A DNA stretch of 64,000 bases from Streptomyces rhizoryzae (lineage in GTDB: Bacteria > Actinomycetota > Actinomycetes > Streptomycetales > Streptomycetaceae): NCBI RefSeq assembly GCF_023155275.1, contig NZ_JALMUV010000015.1, forward strand, positions 1 through 64,000. The letters are read 5' to 3'. Positions 15,574 to 24,200 of this stretch are shown piece after piece (position 1 is the stretch's first letter; every line of letters starts with the position of its first letter). The translations under genes and the position numbers were made by a program. Below the pieces are notes generated by a model. That model saw only the letters and a program-made list of their open reading frames with translations, searched no databases and had not been told where the DNA came from.

Positions 15574-16137
15574 CTACGCCGGGACGGGCAGGGTCGTGGC
15601 CCACTTGCGCAGCTCCGCGCGGTCCTTGAAGGCGCCCAGGCTCGTGTCCATGGGCTTGTCGGTGTACTGGTGGAAGAGGAACGACTCCTTGATGGCCGGA
15701 TGTCCGGGACGGCCGTTGTACTGGGCGATCCACAGCCCGTCGCCGGCGAAGGAGCTGGTGTCGCGGTGCAGCCGGAAGTCCCGGTTGCAGTACAGGATCG
15801 CCTTGTGCCCGGGCAGGCGCTGCTTGACCTGCTTGAGCCAGGCGTCCTTCCAGGCGCAGGAGACCCGGGCGTCCTCCCAGTCGAGGATCAGGATGTCCCC
15901 GTCCGCCAGATCGATCTTCGAGAGGAAGAAGTCGACCTGTCGGCTCACGGGCCCCGGACGCGCGAAATGGTAGAAGCCGGTGACCAGTCCGGCGTTCTGC
16001 GCGGTCCTGCGCTGGGCCCGCCATTTGGGATTCGTGTACGTGTGGCCTTCGGTGACCTTGATGAACGCGAAGTCGCTGCCGGAGGTGGGGAATTTCTCCG
16101 GCTGGGATGACGAGACGTCGATTCCTAGGATGGGCAT
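15574..16137 (-). CDS. GH25 family muramidase (lysozyme)
   Basis: 187 residues from an ATG 7 nt after AAGGA. Family GH25 features: MPILGIDVSSSQ at the first strand (catalytic-site Asp7), FAFIKVTEGHTYTNPKW, GFYHFARPG, ILILDWEDARVSC with the catalytic Asp-x-Glu region, AILYCNRDFR and GLWIAQYNGRPG. It cleaves the beta-1,4 bond between N-acetylmuramic acid and N-acetylglucosamine. There is no signal peptide, unusual for a cell-wall enzyme of its own host; phage-like release or a non-classical export route is possible. Confidence 0.88.
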   Translation of the reverse strand: MPILGIDVSSSQPEKFPTSGSDFAFIKVTEGHTYTNPKWRAQRRTAQNAGLVTGFYHFARPGPVSRQVDFFLSKIDLADGDILILDWEDARVSCAWKDAWLKQVKQRLPGHKAILYCNRDFRLHRDTSSFAGDGLWIAQYNGRPGHPAIKESFLFHQYTDKPMDTSLGAFKDRAELRKWATTLPVPA

Positions 16138-16596
16138 GGCCGGTTCCTTGGCGATCACCGCCCCGGGCACTCACCGGGCCCGCCTCCGAGGGGCGGAGTG
16201 CTTTCGGTGGCGCTTCCGGTGGCGGGGTGCATGCAGGGGTTGGGACCAGTGTCCCGCCGTGCGGTGGCCGGGGCATCCGGTACGCCGTCGTCGGCCGGCC
16301 CGGCCGCTCGATCTCCCTTGAAACGACAACAGTTGCCGCTTCATTTTCCGGGCGGCCGGGCCGTTCCGCGGCTGTGACGGGTCGCCGGGGGCTGCCACTC
16401 GACAGCGGGCGGAAGGGCGACGCACGATGGTGGCAAGGACGCGGCGGCACCGGACGATGCGCTCGGGTACGGCGTGGTGAGGCGCGCTCCCGGGTGCACG
16501 ATCCGCGCCGGAGCGTCCGTGTCGGCGCGCGTGCCTGGCGGCGCATGTGCCTGGCGGGCGCGCGTGCCTGGCCGGCCATCAGGAGATGCGGAGGCG
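16138..16596. other. Divergent promoter region of GH25 and BTAD genes
   Basis: 459 bp without a gene. An A+T-richer island (16307-16352) with a TTGAAA hexamer at 16318 is flanked by an 11-bp inverted repeat (16296-16306 and 16353-16363). Confidence 0.45.
16296..16363. promoter_or_regulatory. 11-bp inverted repeat flanking an A+T-rich island
   Basis: CGGCCCGGCCG at 16296-16306 and its exact complement at 16353-16363 enclose 46 bp that are far less GC-rich than the surroundings and contain the small palindrome CAACAGTTG (16327-16335). Position fits divergent promoters for the muramidase and the BTAD regulator. Confidence 0.4.
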
Positions 16597-17535
16597 ATGA
16601 GCCGCAGTATCCGGACGGAACGCGGTGCCGTGGGCGGCACCGGTGCGGGGCCGCTACCCGCGCCCGGGGACACGCTGTACCCCGCACCGCACGGGGCCTG
16701 GTACGCGCCACCCCGGTACGCGGTGCCTGCCGACGGCCGGCCGGCCCCGCGCCGACTGCCGGGCGGCCGCGCCCGGATCGAAGTGCTGGGCGGTTTCCGG
16801 CTGGTCGACGGCCGCGCCACCGCCCGCCTCCCCGCCGGATCCGAGCGGCTGCTCGCCTTCGTCGCACTGCACGCCGGTGCGGTGCCGCGCAGCGTGGTGG
16901 CGGAGAACCTCTGGCCGGACGCCGCCGAGTGCCGGGCGTACGCATCGCTGCGTTCGGCGCTGAACCGCCTGCGCTCTGCGGGCTGCCGGGTCCTCGACAC
17001 CGGCCCGGCCGAACTGGCGCTCGCCGCCGGTGTGGGCGTCGACTTCCAGGAACTCCGGCCCGTCGCACAGGCGCTGGTGGAGGCTGTGCGGGCGCCCCGT
17101 ACGGCCGCGGCCATGAGTCCGGGTGCCTGGGAGATCGAGGGCCTGTCCCGGGATCTGCTGCCGGGCTGGTGCGACGAGTGGGCGCTGCGGGAGGCCGAGG
17201 AGTGGCGGCAGTTGCGGATGCACGCCCTGGAGGCGCTGGCGGCCCGGTTCATCAGCGCCCGGCGCTTCGCCCACGCCGTGTGGGCCGCGGGCGCCGCGGT
17301 GCGCGCCGAACCCCTGCGCGAGACCGCCCGGGCGGCCCTGATCAGGGCCCATCTCGCCGAGGGTAACCAGTCCGAGGCGCTCCGCGAGTACCAGCGCTAC
17401 CGGGCCCTGCTCCAGGCCGAACTGGGCCTGCGCCCGACGGCCCGGTTGCGCGGGCTCGTCGCCGGACTGCGGGCGGCCGGCGACCGGTGCGCGGGCGGGC
17501 CCGCCGACTGGCGCGAGCCGCTGCCGGGACCATGA
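16597..17535 (+). CDS. SARP-like transcriptional regulator (winged HTH plus BTAD)
   Basis: 312 residues from an ATG after GGAGGCG; about 40 upstream in-frame codons lack a site. Residues 1-60 are a Pro/Gly-rich arm. A winged-helix trans_reg_C domain follows (IEVLGGFRLVDGRATARLPAGSERLLAFVALHAGAVPRSVVAENLWPD and ASLRSALNRLR), then a BTAD helical domain (DEWALREAEEWRQLRMHALEALAARFISARRFAHAV to the LREYQRYRALLQAELGLRPT signature). SARPs activate secondary-metabolite or specialised gene sets by binding direct repeats. No biosynthetic cluster adjoins; the M14 operon directly downstream is the obvious candidate target. Confidence 0.88.
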   Translation: MSRSIRTERGAVGGTGAGPLPAPGDTLYPAPHGAWYAPPRYAVPADGRPAPRRLPGGRARIEVLGGFRLVDGRATARLPAGSERLLAFVALHAGAVPRSVVAENLWPDAAECRAYASLRSALNRLRSAGCRVLDTGPAELALAAGVGVDFQELRPVAQALVEAVRAPRTAAAMSPGAWEIEGLSRDLLPGWCDEWALREAEEWRQLRMHALEALAARFISARRFAHAVWAAGAAVRAEPLRETARAALIRAHLAEGNQSEALREYQRYRALLQAELGLRPTARLRGLVAGLRAAGDRCAGGPADWREPLPGP

Positions 17536-17540
17536 CGCAC

Positions 17541-17560
17541 CCGTCACGGCCTGGTGACGG
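17541..17560 (+). terminator. Short hairpin after the BTAD gene
   Basis: CCGTCAC / GTGACGG, 7-bp perfect stem, 6-nt loop, 5 bp after the stop codon. Confidence 0.45.
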
Positions 17561-17788
17561 CCGACCGGCCACGCTGGGCACGAGCCGGCCGCACACCGGC
17601 GGCCGTCCCCCGGAGCGGCGGCGGGAAGGAGCGCCGGCGAGGGCTGGGCGTCGCCGGCGTACGGCTGTCGGCCGCCCGCGTACGCGCACCGACCCCGGGA
17701 GCGCACAGCGCGCAGCAGACCGGGCCGGAGGCCGCGAAAACCCCAACAGGACCAGGAAAGCGCTGGTCAACGCCGTGAGGAGGCTGAT

Positions 17789-18130
17789 ATGGCGGACACG
17801 TCCGAACACGAGAACATCCTCCATGTGCGGGTGACCGCCGAGGACGCCGAGACGCTGCGCACCCTGCTGAGGGAACAGCCGATGGACGTCGGCGGACGTC
17901 CCCGCCCGGCCCCGGGCCCCGGGAACGCCATGACCGTCGAGGCGTTCGTACCGCGCGGCCGGGCCGAGCGGCTGGTCCGCGACGGCGTCTCCGTGGACGT
18001 GCTGCGGGACGCGACCGTCACCGGCCAGGCGCGGCAGGCAGAGGTCGGACGCGGCAACCGCTTCGCCGATCCACGCCACATGCCGCGCGGCATGGGCGAG
18101 TTGATCAAGAATGACGGGCCGGGAGGCTGA
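17789..18130 (+). CDS. Small protein coupled to M14 peptidase, possible trans-acting propeptide
   Basis: 113 residues, no signal peptide, AGGAGG site before ATG. Pattern: HVRVTAEDAETLRTLLREQP, a Pro/Gly loop, then MTVEAFVPRGRAERLVRDGVSVDVLRD, i.e. two beta-alpha-beta halves. This resembles the prodomain halves of secreted M14 carboxypeptidases, where a strand is followed by a helix ending in an xxGxxVxV turn. The stop codon is one base before the peptidase ATG, so the two are translated together. I infer a separately encoded inhibitor/chaperone domain; the homology is weak and unproven. Confidence 0.6.
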   Translation: MADTSEHENILHVRVTAEDAETLRTLLREQPMDVGGRPRPAPGPGNAMTVEAFVPRGRAERLVRDGVSVDVLRDATVTGQARQAEVGRGNRFADPRHMPRGMGELIKNDGPGG

Positions 18131-18131
18131 G

Positions 18132-19235
18132 ATGACGTACTTCAACACCGACGAGGTCGACTCCGCGCTGGTGAACCTCTCCAGGAACGACCGGAACTGC
18201 GAGTTGATCGAGCTGCCCGAGCGGTCGGTCGAAGGCGTCACCTGCCACGCACTCCGCCTGGGCAGCCGGCCCACCGGCACCCGCGACTGCGTCCTGCTCA
18301 TCGGCGGGGTGCACGCCCGCGAGTGGGGAAGCTGCGAGATCCTGATCTGCTTCGCCGCCGATCTGCTCCTGGCGTACCGGACGGGCTCCGGACTCGCCTA
18401 CGGCGGCCGGCGGTTCACCGCGGACCAGGTGCGGGGCCTCCTGGACAACCTGGAGATCATCGTCTTCCCGCTGGTCAACCCGGACGGACGGCGCTACAGC
18501 CAGAACACCGAGGCGATGTGGCGGAAGAACCGCAACCCCGCGTACGGCAACGGCAAGGGTGACTGCGTCGGCGTCGATCTCAACCGCAACTACGACTTCC
18601 TCTTCGACGCGGCGACGGCCTTCTCGCCCACCTCGGGCGTACGGGTCTCGACCGACCCGTGCGACCCCCAGCTGTACCAGGGGCCGCAGCCGTTCTCCGA
18701 GCCCGAGACGCGCAACGTCCGGTGGCTGCTCGACGCGTACCCGCGGACCCGCTGGTTCGTCGACGTGCACAGCTACTCCGAGGACATGCTGTACGTCTGG
18801 GGCGACGACGAGGACCAGTCCACCGACCCGTCGATGAACTTCGGCAACCACGCCTTCGACGGTCTGCGCGGCGACGCCGGCGACGCCCGGTACCGGGAGT
18901 ACATCCCCGCGTCCGACCTCGCCCAGGCAACCGGTCTGGCCCGCGACTTCGCGGCCGCGGTGCACGGCGTGCGCGGTACGGACTACACCGCCAAATCCGC
19001 CTTCGACCTGTACCCGACCTGCGGGAGCAGCGACGACTACGCGTTCGCCAGGCACCTCACCGATCCGGCCAGGGGAAAGGTGCTGGCCTACACCATCGAG
19101 TGGGGCACGGAATTCCAGCCGCAGTGGGACGAGATGGAGAACATCATCAAGGACATCAGCGCGGGACTGCTCCAGTTCTGTGTGAGCGCCCGCTCCATGG
19201 TGGGCACCAGGACCGCCGCGACCACCGCGGCCTGA
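18132..19235 (+). CDS. M14 family zinc carboxypeptidase without signal peptide
   Basis: 367 residues. The ATG follows GGGAGG by 5 nt. All M14 catalytic elements are present: zinc ligands His61 and Glu64 in HAREWG, Arg131 in MWRKNRNP, Asn151-Arg152 in DLNRNYDF, zinc ligand His213 in DVHSYSE, and general base Glu323 in YTIEWG. It removes C-terminal residues from peptides. Secreted Streptomyces relatives begin with a signal peptide and a prodomain; here the protein starts almost at the catalytic domain, and a small coupled gene precedes it. Location therefore appears cytoplasmic, or export needs a partner. Confidence 0.88.
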   Translation: MTYFNTDEVDSALVNLSRNDRNCELIELPERSVEGVTCHALRLGSRPTGTRDCVLLIGGVHAREWGSCEILICFAADLLLAYRTGSGLAYGGRRFTADQVRGLLDNLEIIVFPLVNPDGRRYSQNTEAMWRKNRNPAYGNGKGDCVGVDLNRNYDFLFDAATAFSPTSGVRVSTDPCDPQLYQGPQPFSEPETRNVRWLLDAYPRTRWFVDVHSYSEDMLYVWGDDEDQSTDPSMNFGNHAFDGLRGDAGDARYREYIPASDLAQATGLARDFAAAVHGVRGTDYTAKSAFDLYPTCGSSDDYAFARHLTDPARGKVLAYTIEWGTEFQPQWDEMENIIKDISAGLLQFCVSARSMVGTRTAATTAA

Positions 19236-19256
19236 CGCCGGCGGCCCGGAGCCGGA

Positions 19257-19287
19257 CGCGGCGCCGTGCGGGTGGCACGGCGCCGCG
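19257..19287. terminator. Bidirectional terminator hairpin
   Basis: Perfect 13-bp stem CGCGGCGCCGTGC / GCACGGCGCCGCG with loop GGGTG between the convergent peptidase and 278-residue protein genes. Confidence 0.8.
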
Positions 19288-19315
19288 GACTGCCGGGGCT
19301 GCGGGGCCGACGGCG

Positions 19316-20152
19316 CTACGCGGGTTGCGGCTGCTGGCGGCGGAACGCCTGCTGGGCCAGCGGGTCCTCGGCAGGCAGGACCCCGGGCTCCGCCTCGGCG
19401 GCCGGCGCCTCGGTGCCGGGCGCCGCCTCGGGGCCCTTGCCACCGGTCGGCGTGGTGAGGTGCCTGGCGTACCGCGAGTCGGGGTGCGCGGCGAGCACCC
19501 GTACCCGGCCGTCACCGGATCCGGGCGGGCCGACCGGGACGACCGCGACCGACAGGCCCTGGTCGTCCGTCACGAACAACTGGAAGTCGTCCGCGCGGAA
19601 GTGGTCGATGTCCACGATCGGCTTGGGGTAGTGGTGGTAGCCGGCCGCGGTGGGGAGCACACCGGAGTGGGTGCCGGCGGGCAGCGGCACCGAGGCGTTG
19701 AAGATGGAATCCGTCCAGTCGGCGACCTGCTGCGCCGTCTCTATCGTGGTGTTCAGGATCTGCTCGCCCTGCGGGTAGCCGAGCGCCGCGTAGCCGGGCA
19801 GGGTGTCCGGGAACGCCGCGATGATGCGGGCCGCGCACTGCCTGATCCGGTCCACCTTCGCCGGATCCGCGCAGAACTGCGCCGACCACTCGATGCCCAG
19901 TCCGCTGAACACGCACATCCAGCCGTTCTTGTCCTTGAGCCACCACCCGCCGCCGTGGTGGTCCTGATACGGCCCGGGGGCGTACGTCCAGTCATCGGTG
20001 GTGTCCACGAGCTTCTGCATCAGAGCCCGGCTCTGCGTGTACAGCGGACTGTCGACCCGCGGGGGGTGGTCCGCCACCTCGATCGTCCACGGGTGGTTCT
20101 CGTGTTCGGTGTGGGTGGCCCCCATGGGCTGATTTCCTGCCGCGGCATTCAT
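19316..20152 (-). CDS. Uncharacterised cytoplasmic protein
   Basis: 278 residues from an ATG preceded by GGAG at 6 nt (an ATG 12 nt further upstream lacks a site). N-terminal region HPWTIEVADHPPRVDSPLYTQSRALMQKLV, then HHGGGWWLKDKNGWMCVFSGLGIEWSAQFCADPAKVDRIR and PKPIVDIDHFRADDFQLFVTDDQGLSVAVVPVG, and a low-complexity Ala/Glu/Pro tail from about residue 230. It looks like a Streptomyces-specific family (I suspect DUF6424 but cannot confirm). No membrane segments or known catalytic motif. Confidence 0.7.
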   Translation of the reverse strand: MNAAAGNQPMGATHTEHENHPWTIEVADHPPRVDSPLYTQSRALMQKLVDTTDDWTYAPGPYQDHHGGGWWLKDKNGWMCVFSGLGIEWSAQFCADPAKVDRIRQCAARIIAAFPDTLPGYAALGYPQGEQILNTTIETAQQVADWTDSIFNASVPLPAGTHSGVLPTAAGYHHYPKPIVDIDHFRADDFQLFVTDDQGLSVAVVPVGPPGSGDGRVRVLAAHPDSRYARHLTTPTGGKGPEAAPGTEAPAAEAEPGVLPAEDPLAQQAFRRQQPQPA

Positions 20153-20493
20153 GGTGATCTCCATCTGCGGTCCGGAGGAAGAGAATTGCCCCGGCCCGGC
20201 CCAGCCCGGCGCCGCCCGCGACTCCCACGCAAAACCCACCGGAGGATGCGAACTCCGGGTCTGCGGCCGTGGTTGAGCCAGTCTCTCCAGCACGATGCTA
20301 CCGCCGTTCACCGCGCCCGGCCCGGCCGCCCGCGCCCCTCCGGCCGGCGCCCGGACGGTCACCGCAGGTAGCCGCGCGTTCCCGGGCGGGGCGCGGAAAT
20401 CGGCGTGAGCGCCCGGCCCGCACCGGGCTACCGTGGGTGCCGCCTCCGTGCCTGGCCGTGGGCACCGGACGCCCGAGGAACGAAGGAGAAGGC
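20153..20493. other. Divergent promoter region
   Basis: 341 bp between divergent genes. I see no gene and no clear palindrome; the reverse-strand side is less GC-rich around 20170-20190. Confidence 0.4.
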
Positions 20494-21882
20494 ATGGAAC
20501 TGGCGGCGCTGTCCCCCGCCGAACTCGCCGACCGGCGCACCGCGCTCCGCGATGCCCACGACCGCCTCAAGGCCCGCGGGCTGCGCCTGGACCTGACCCG
20601 TGGCAAGCCGTCCGCCGCCCAACTGGAGCTTGCCCGGCCCCTGTTGGATCTACCGGTAGCGGACGACCACACCGCCCGGGACGGCACCGACTGCCGCAAC
20701 TACGGCGGTCTGCACGGCCTGCCCGAACTGCGCGCGGCGTTCGCCGAACTCCTCCAGGTGCCCGTGGAGCACCTGGTCGCCTTCGGTAACTCCAGTCTTG
20801 AGCTGATGTACGAGTGCGTGGTGGACGCCGTCCTGTTCGGCGTCCCCGGCTCCCCGGCCCCCTGGCCGCGCGCGGGCCGTACCGCGATGCTGTGCCCGGT
20901 GCCCGGCTACGACCGGCACTTCGCGCTCTGCGAGGAACTGGGCATCGACATGATCCCCGTACCGATGACCCGCACCGGCCCGGACCTGGACCAGGTGGAA
21001 CGCCTGGTCGCCGACGAACGCGTCAAGGGCATCTGGTGCGTACCGAAGTACAGCAACCCCACCGGCGTCACCTTCTCCGACGGGACGGTGCGCCGCCTGG
21101 CGGCCATGGAGACCGCCGCCCCTGACTTCCGGATCTTCTGGGACAACGCCTACGCCGTGCACGGCCTGGCGGAGACCGACGACGCGCTGGCCGACGTCCT
21201 GGGACTGTGCGCGGAGCACGGCCACCCCGACCGGGCGTTCGTGTTCGGATCGACCTCGAAGATCACCACGGCCGGCAGCGGCGTGGCGTTCTTCGGCTCC
21301 TCGCCCGCCAACGTCGCCTGGCTCCTCGCCCACCTCGCCAAGCGCACGATCGGCCCGGACAAGCTCAACCAGCTGCGGCACGCCCGCTTCCTGCCCGACG
21401 CCGCGGCCGTGCGGGCCCATATGGCGCGCCACGCCGAGGTGCTGCGCCCCAAGTTCGCGCTGCTGCACACCGTGCTGGAGCAGCGGCTCGGCGGCACCGG
21501 CATCGCCTCCTGGACCCGGCCGCGCGGCGGCTACTTCGTCAGCCTGGACGTCCCGGACGGCTGCGCGACCCGCGTGGTCCGCCTGGCCGCGGACGCGGGC
21601 ATCGCCCTGACCCCCGCCGGCGCCCCCTTCCCCCACGGCAAGGACCCCCGGGACCGCACCCTCCGCCTGGCCCCCAGCTACCCCACGCCGGACGAACTCC
21701 ACGAGGCGGCGGCGGGCCTGGCGCTGTGCATCGAGCTCGCCGCGGTGGAACGGCTCCTGGCGGACCGACCGACCGGCCGGGCCGGCGCCGGACGCGATGG
21801 CCGCAACAGGCACGCGCGGGAGCGCGGAATGACGCACGGACACGACAGCGCGGAAGACATCGGCTCCGGCCGGGGAAGGTGA
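20494..21882 (+). CDS. Aspartate aminotransferase, AspT (PF12897) type
   Basis: 462 residues; ATG after AAGGAGAAGG. Features of the fold-type I, class 1c aspartate aminotransferases: LDLTRGKPSAAQLELARPLL, DCRNYGGLHGLPELRAAFAELL, GNSSLELMYE, VPGYDRHF, PKYSNPTGVTFS, DNAYAVHG and the PLP lysine in FGSTSKITTAGSG. It interconverts aspartate/oxaloacetate with 2-oxoglutarate/glutamate. About 35 extra charged residues extend the C-terminus (GRAGAGRDGRNRHARERG), atypical for the family. The acetyltransferase gene starts 3 nt later, so they form an operon. Confidence 0.88.
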   Translation: MELAALSPAELADRRTALRDAHDRLKARGLRLDLTRGKPSAAQLELARPLLDLPVADDHTARDGTDCRNYGGLHGLPELRAAFAELLQVPVEHLVAFGNSSLELMYECVVDAVLFGVPGSPAPWPRAGRTAMLCPVPGYDRHFALCEELGIDMIPVPMTRTGPDLDQVERLVADERVKGIWCVPKYSNPTGVTFSDGTVRRLAAMETAAPDFRIFWDNAYAVHGLAETDDALADVLGLCAEHGHPDRAFVFGSTSKITTAGSGVAFFGSSPANVAWLLAHLAKRTIGPDKLNQLRHARFLPDAAAVRAHMARHAEVLRPKFALLHTVLEQRLGGTGIASWTRPRGGYFVSLDVPDGCATRVVRLAADAGIALTPAGAPFPHGKDPRDRTLRLAPSYPTPDELHEAAAGLALCIELAAVERLLADRPTGRAGAGRDGRNRHARERGMTHGHDSAEDIGSGRGR

Positions 21883-21884
21883 CC

Positions 21885-22445
21885 ATGTTCGCGATACCCC
21901 TGGGTGACGACGGTGCGGAGCTGCGGCCGCTTGAACCCTGGCAGGCCGAGGAGTTCCTCGCCCACATCGACCGCGGCCGGGAGTTCATCGGCCGCTACAA
22001 CGGCCTGCCCGACGTCGTCACCGACCTGGAATCCAGCCGCGCCTACCTGCGGTCGTACGCCGACAAGGCGGCCACCGACACCGGGCGGATCTTCGGGATC
22101 CGCAGGCACGGTGTGCTGGTCGGCGCGGTCCTGCTGCGCACCATGGACGTCGCACAGGGCGTCGCCGAGGCGGGCTGCTGGCTGGAGCCGTCGGCCGCGG
22201 GCCGGGGCCTGGTCACCCGGGCCGTACGCGCGGTCCTCGACTGGGCCGTCGGGGAGCGCGGCATCCACCGCGTCGAATGGTGGGTCTCGGCGGAGAACGC
22301 ACCCAGCATCGCGGTGGCCCGCCGGCTCGGCATGACCAGGGAAGGCGTACTGCGCGAGAGCTACCTGTACCGCGGCGAGCGACACGACATGGAGATCTGG
22401 TCGGTGCTCGCACCGGAGTGGAAGGCCCACAGGCAGCCCGGCTGA
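21885..22445 (+). CDS. GNAT acetyltransferase, RimJ/RimL type
   Basis: 186 residues, two bases after the aminotransferase stop codon, hence co-translated. ELRPLEPWQAEEFLAHIDRGREFIGRY start, then GCWLEPSAAGRGLVTRAVRAVLDWAVGERGIHRVEWWVSAENAPSIAVARRLGMTREGVLRESYLYRGERHDMEIWSVL, the RimL family acetyl-CoA core. It probably acetylates an amine; whether it acts on the aminotransferase product or protein is unknown. Confidence 0.87.
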   Translation: MFAIPLGDDGAELRPLEPWQAEEFLAHIDRGREFIGRYNGLPDVVTDLESSRAYLRSYADKAATDTGRIFGIRRHGVLVGAVLLRTMDVAQGVAEAGCWLEPSAAGRGLVTRAVRAVLDWAVGERGIHRVEWWVSAENAPSIAVARRLGMTREGVLRESYLYRGERHDMEIWSVLAPEWKAHRQPG

Positions 22446-22459
22446 GCCCCGGGGCGAGA

Positions 22460-22509
22460 GGGCCGGGGGCGGGACCCGTCGCTCCCGGCCCGCCCCGAAC
22501 CCCCGGCCC
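22460..22509 (+). terminator. Hairpin after the aminotransferase-GNAT operon
   Basis: GGGCCGGGGG / CCCCCGGCCC 10-bp outer stem with a further GCGGG/CCCGC pairing inside, 14 bp after the stop codon. Confidence 0.6.
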
Positions 22510-22722
22510 GGACCGCGCACCGTGTCCGACCAGGCACGCTACGGAATAACCGCCGCTCCCGTGCCCACAGGTGGCGGCCGGCGGTGGCCCGGTCGTAGCC
22601 TGCTCCGCAGAGAGGCAGCGACGCCCCCGCGGGGCGATGTCCGGCCCGTGACGATGACCGTACCCCGCGTCGCCACCGATGTCCGAAGTATCCAAACCCC
22701 ACGAAGCGGCAGAGGAGCGGAT

Positions 22723-23184
22723 ATGGGATCTCACAGGGCAGCGGCAGCATTCACCCTCTGTGCCGGGGCGGCACTGGCGGCGGTCAGCGTGCCGGCGCCC
22801 GCGGCCGCCGCTCCGGCGCGGTCCGGACGCGACCGGCCGGCGGTCATCGACTGCACCGGTATCGCCCGGGTCAGACCCGGCAACTTCATTCTCGCCTGCG
22901 GGGACGGCAACAACGTCCTGACGTCCCTGCGCTGGTCGCAGTGGCGGTCCGGGGCCGCGCTGGGCCGGGGCACGGACCTGGTCAACGACTGCCGCCCGTA
23001 CTGCGCCGCCGGGCGCTTCCACGGCTATCCCGTCCGCGTCCGCTTCGACAGCCCGCAGCGCCGCGCCGGCCACACCGGGCAGTGGCGCTACACCCGGGTC
23101 ATCCTGACCTACCCGGCGAACCGGCCGGCCGGCACCCCGCGGGTGGTCACCCTGCCGCTCTGGGCCGGACCCGCCGGCCGCTGA
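22723..23184 (+). CDS. Secreted protein, unknown function
   Basis: 153 residues, AGAGGAG before ATG. Signal peptide residues 1-31 (ending AAAAPA). The mature part begins with VIDCTGIARVRPGNFILACGDGNNVLTSLRWSQW and continues with NDCRPYCAAGRF; four cysteines suggest two disulfides. Such proteins are widespread exported Streptomyces proteins without assigned function. Monocistronic, followed by a terminator. Confidence 0.8.
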   Translation: MGSHRAAAAFTLCAGAALAAVSVPAPAAAAPARSGRDRPAVIDCTGIARVRPGNFILACGDGNNVLTSLRWSQWRSGAALGRGTDLVNDCRPYCAAGRFHGYPVRVRFDSPQRRAGHTGQWRYTRVILTYPANRPAGTPRVVTLPLWAGPAGR

Positions 23185-23653
23185 CGCCACGCGGTGCGGC
23201 CCGCCGCTCGGCCCCCTTGCGCAACCGCGGCGGCTCGCCGCCCTCCCCGGGTGGCGAGCCGCCGCCGCGCTGCGCCCGCCCCGTACCCGCCCAGGTGCTC
23301 GCCGTAACGGCAACTCCCCTGGCCGGGACAGCTGTTCCGGCTCCAAGCCGCCCCACTCCTGGGCAACGCACCGTCCCGCACCGCCCTCAGGCCCCGACAC
23401 CGCCCAGGCCCGCCCGCGCACACCCAGCCACGCGCAGCGACGCGTACGCCGACCGGGCCCGGTACCGGCCGGAACCCGGCCCGGGGCCGCGGTCCGGCAT
23501 CGGATAGCCTGACCGCCGTCGTCCGGCCCGGCCGCCGCCGTCCTGGCGCCGCCGTGGCCGCGGCACCGGCCGGCGCGGCCGATTCCGTTGCCGGGCACCG
23601 GAGTTCGGGCCGCTACGACCGCCCGCCGGACACCCCGATCCGCAGAGGGAGAC
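23185..23653. other. Intergenic region with terminator
   Basis: 469 bp. Contains the hairpin at 23227-23265; a GGATAGCCT box near 23503 may serve the lipoprotein gene. The middle is Pro-codon-like in one direction but has no supported start. Confidence 0.45.
23227..23265 (+). terminator. Terminator hairpin
   Basis: Perfect 13-bp stem GCGGCGGCTCGCC / GGCGAGCCGCCGC with a 13-nt loop, 42 bp after the secreted-protein stop codon. Confidence 0.75.
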
Positions 23654-24181
23654 ATGCACAAGAGGCACCGACTGGTACACGCGGGACTTGTCACGCTGCT
23701 CATTGCCGGGCTGAGTGCCTGCGGCGGCGGGACGAACGGTGCCGCGGGACACCAGACCGGTACCGGCGGCGGTGCCGGCGGGAGCGGCTCGGACGCCCCG
23801 CCCCAGCAGGCCCGGGTGTCCGGCCTGCGCGCCGGCGTCCGCCACCTCACCAAGCGGACCGTCCGGGCCACCCGCCCGCACCTGGTCACCACCTGCACGC
23901 CGGCCACCCGGCAGGTCAAGCACACCAAGCGCAGCGGCCGCACCAAGAAGACCTGGTACACCACCGAGCACTACCAGGACTGCCACAGGACGCCTCAGGG
24001 CACCGAGACGTACCGCCGGGTGATCCGCCCGGAACGCTGGTGCGTGGCGCTGGACGACGTCAACGGCAACCAGCAGCGCGACAACGTCTGGTACCGCGTC
24101 ACCTACCCGACCTATAACCAGGCACTCGGCACCGACCACCACGCCCCCCTGCACTTCACCCCCACCGGAACGGGCTGCTGA
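23654..24181 (+). CDS. Lipoprotein, unknown function
   Basis: 175 residues from ATG after AGAGGGAG. Basic start, hydrophobic core and lipobox LSAC (Cys23), followed by a Gly-rich linker to about residue 50. The anchored domain is strongly basic with four Cys and a repeated CTPATRQVKHTKRSGRTKKTWYTT-like middle; VALDDVNGNQQRDNVWYRVTYPTYN is near the end. Membrane-anchored on the outer face. No family recognised. Confidence 0.8.
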   Translation: MHKRHRLVHAGLVTLLIAGLSACGGGTNGAAGHQTGTGGGAGGSGSDAPPQQARVSGLRAGVRHLTKRTVRATRPHLVTTCTPATRQVKHTKRSGRTKKTWYTTEHYQDCHRTPQGTETYRRVIRPERWCVALDDVNGNQQRDNVWYRVTYPTYNQALGTDHHAPLHFTPTGTGC

Positions 24182-24200
24182 CCGGCCCCTCACCGCCCCA

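Noticed and set aside
22520..22720. Riboswitch-like leader before the secreted protein gene
   Set aside because: No recognisable aptamer core or terminator/antiterminator pair.
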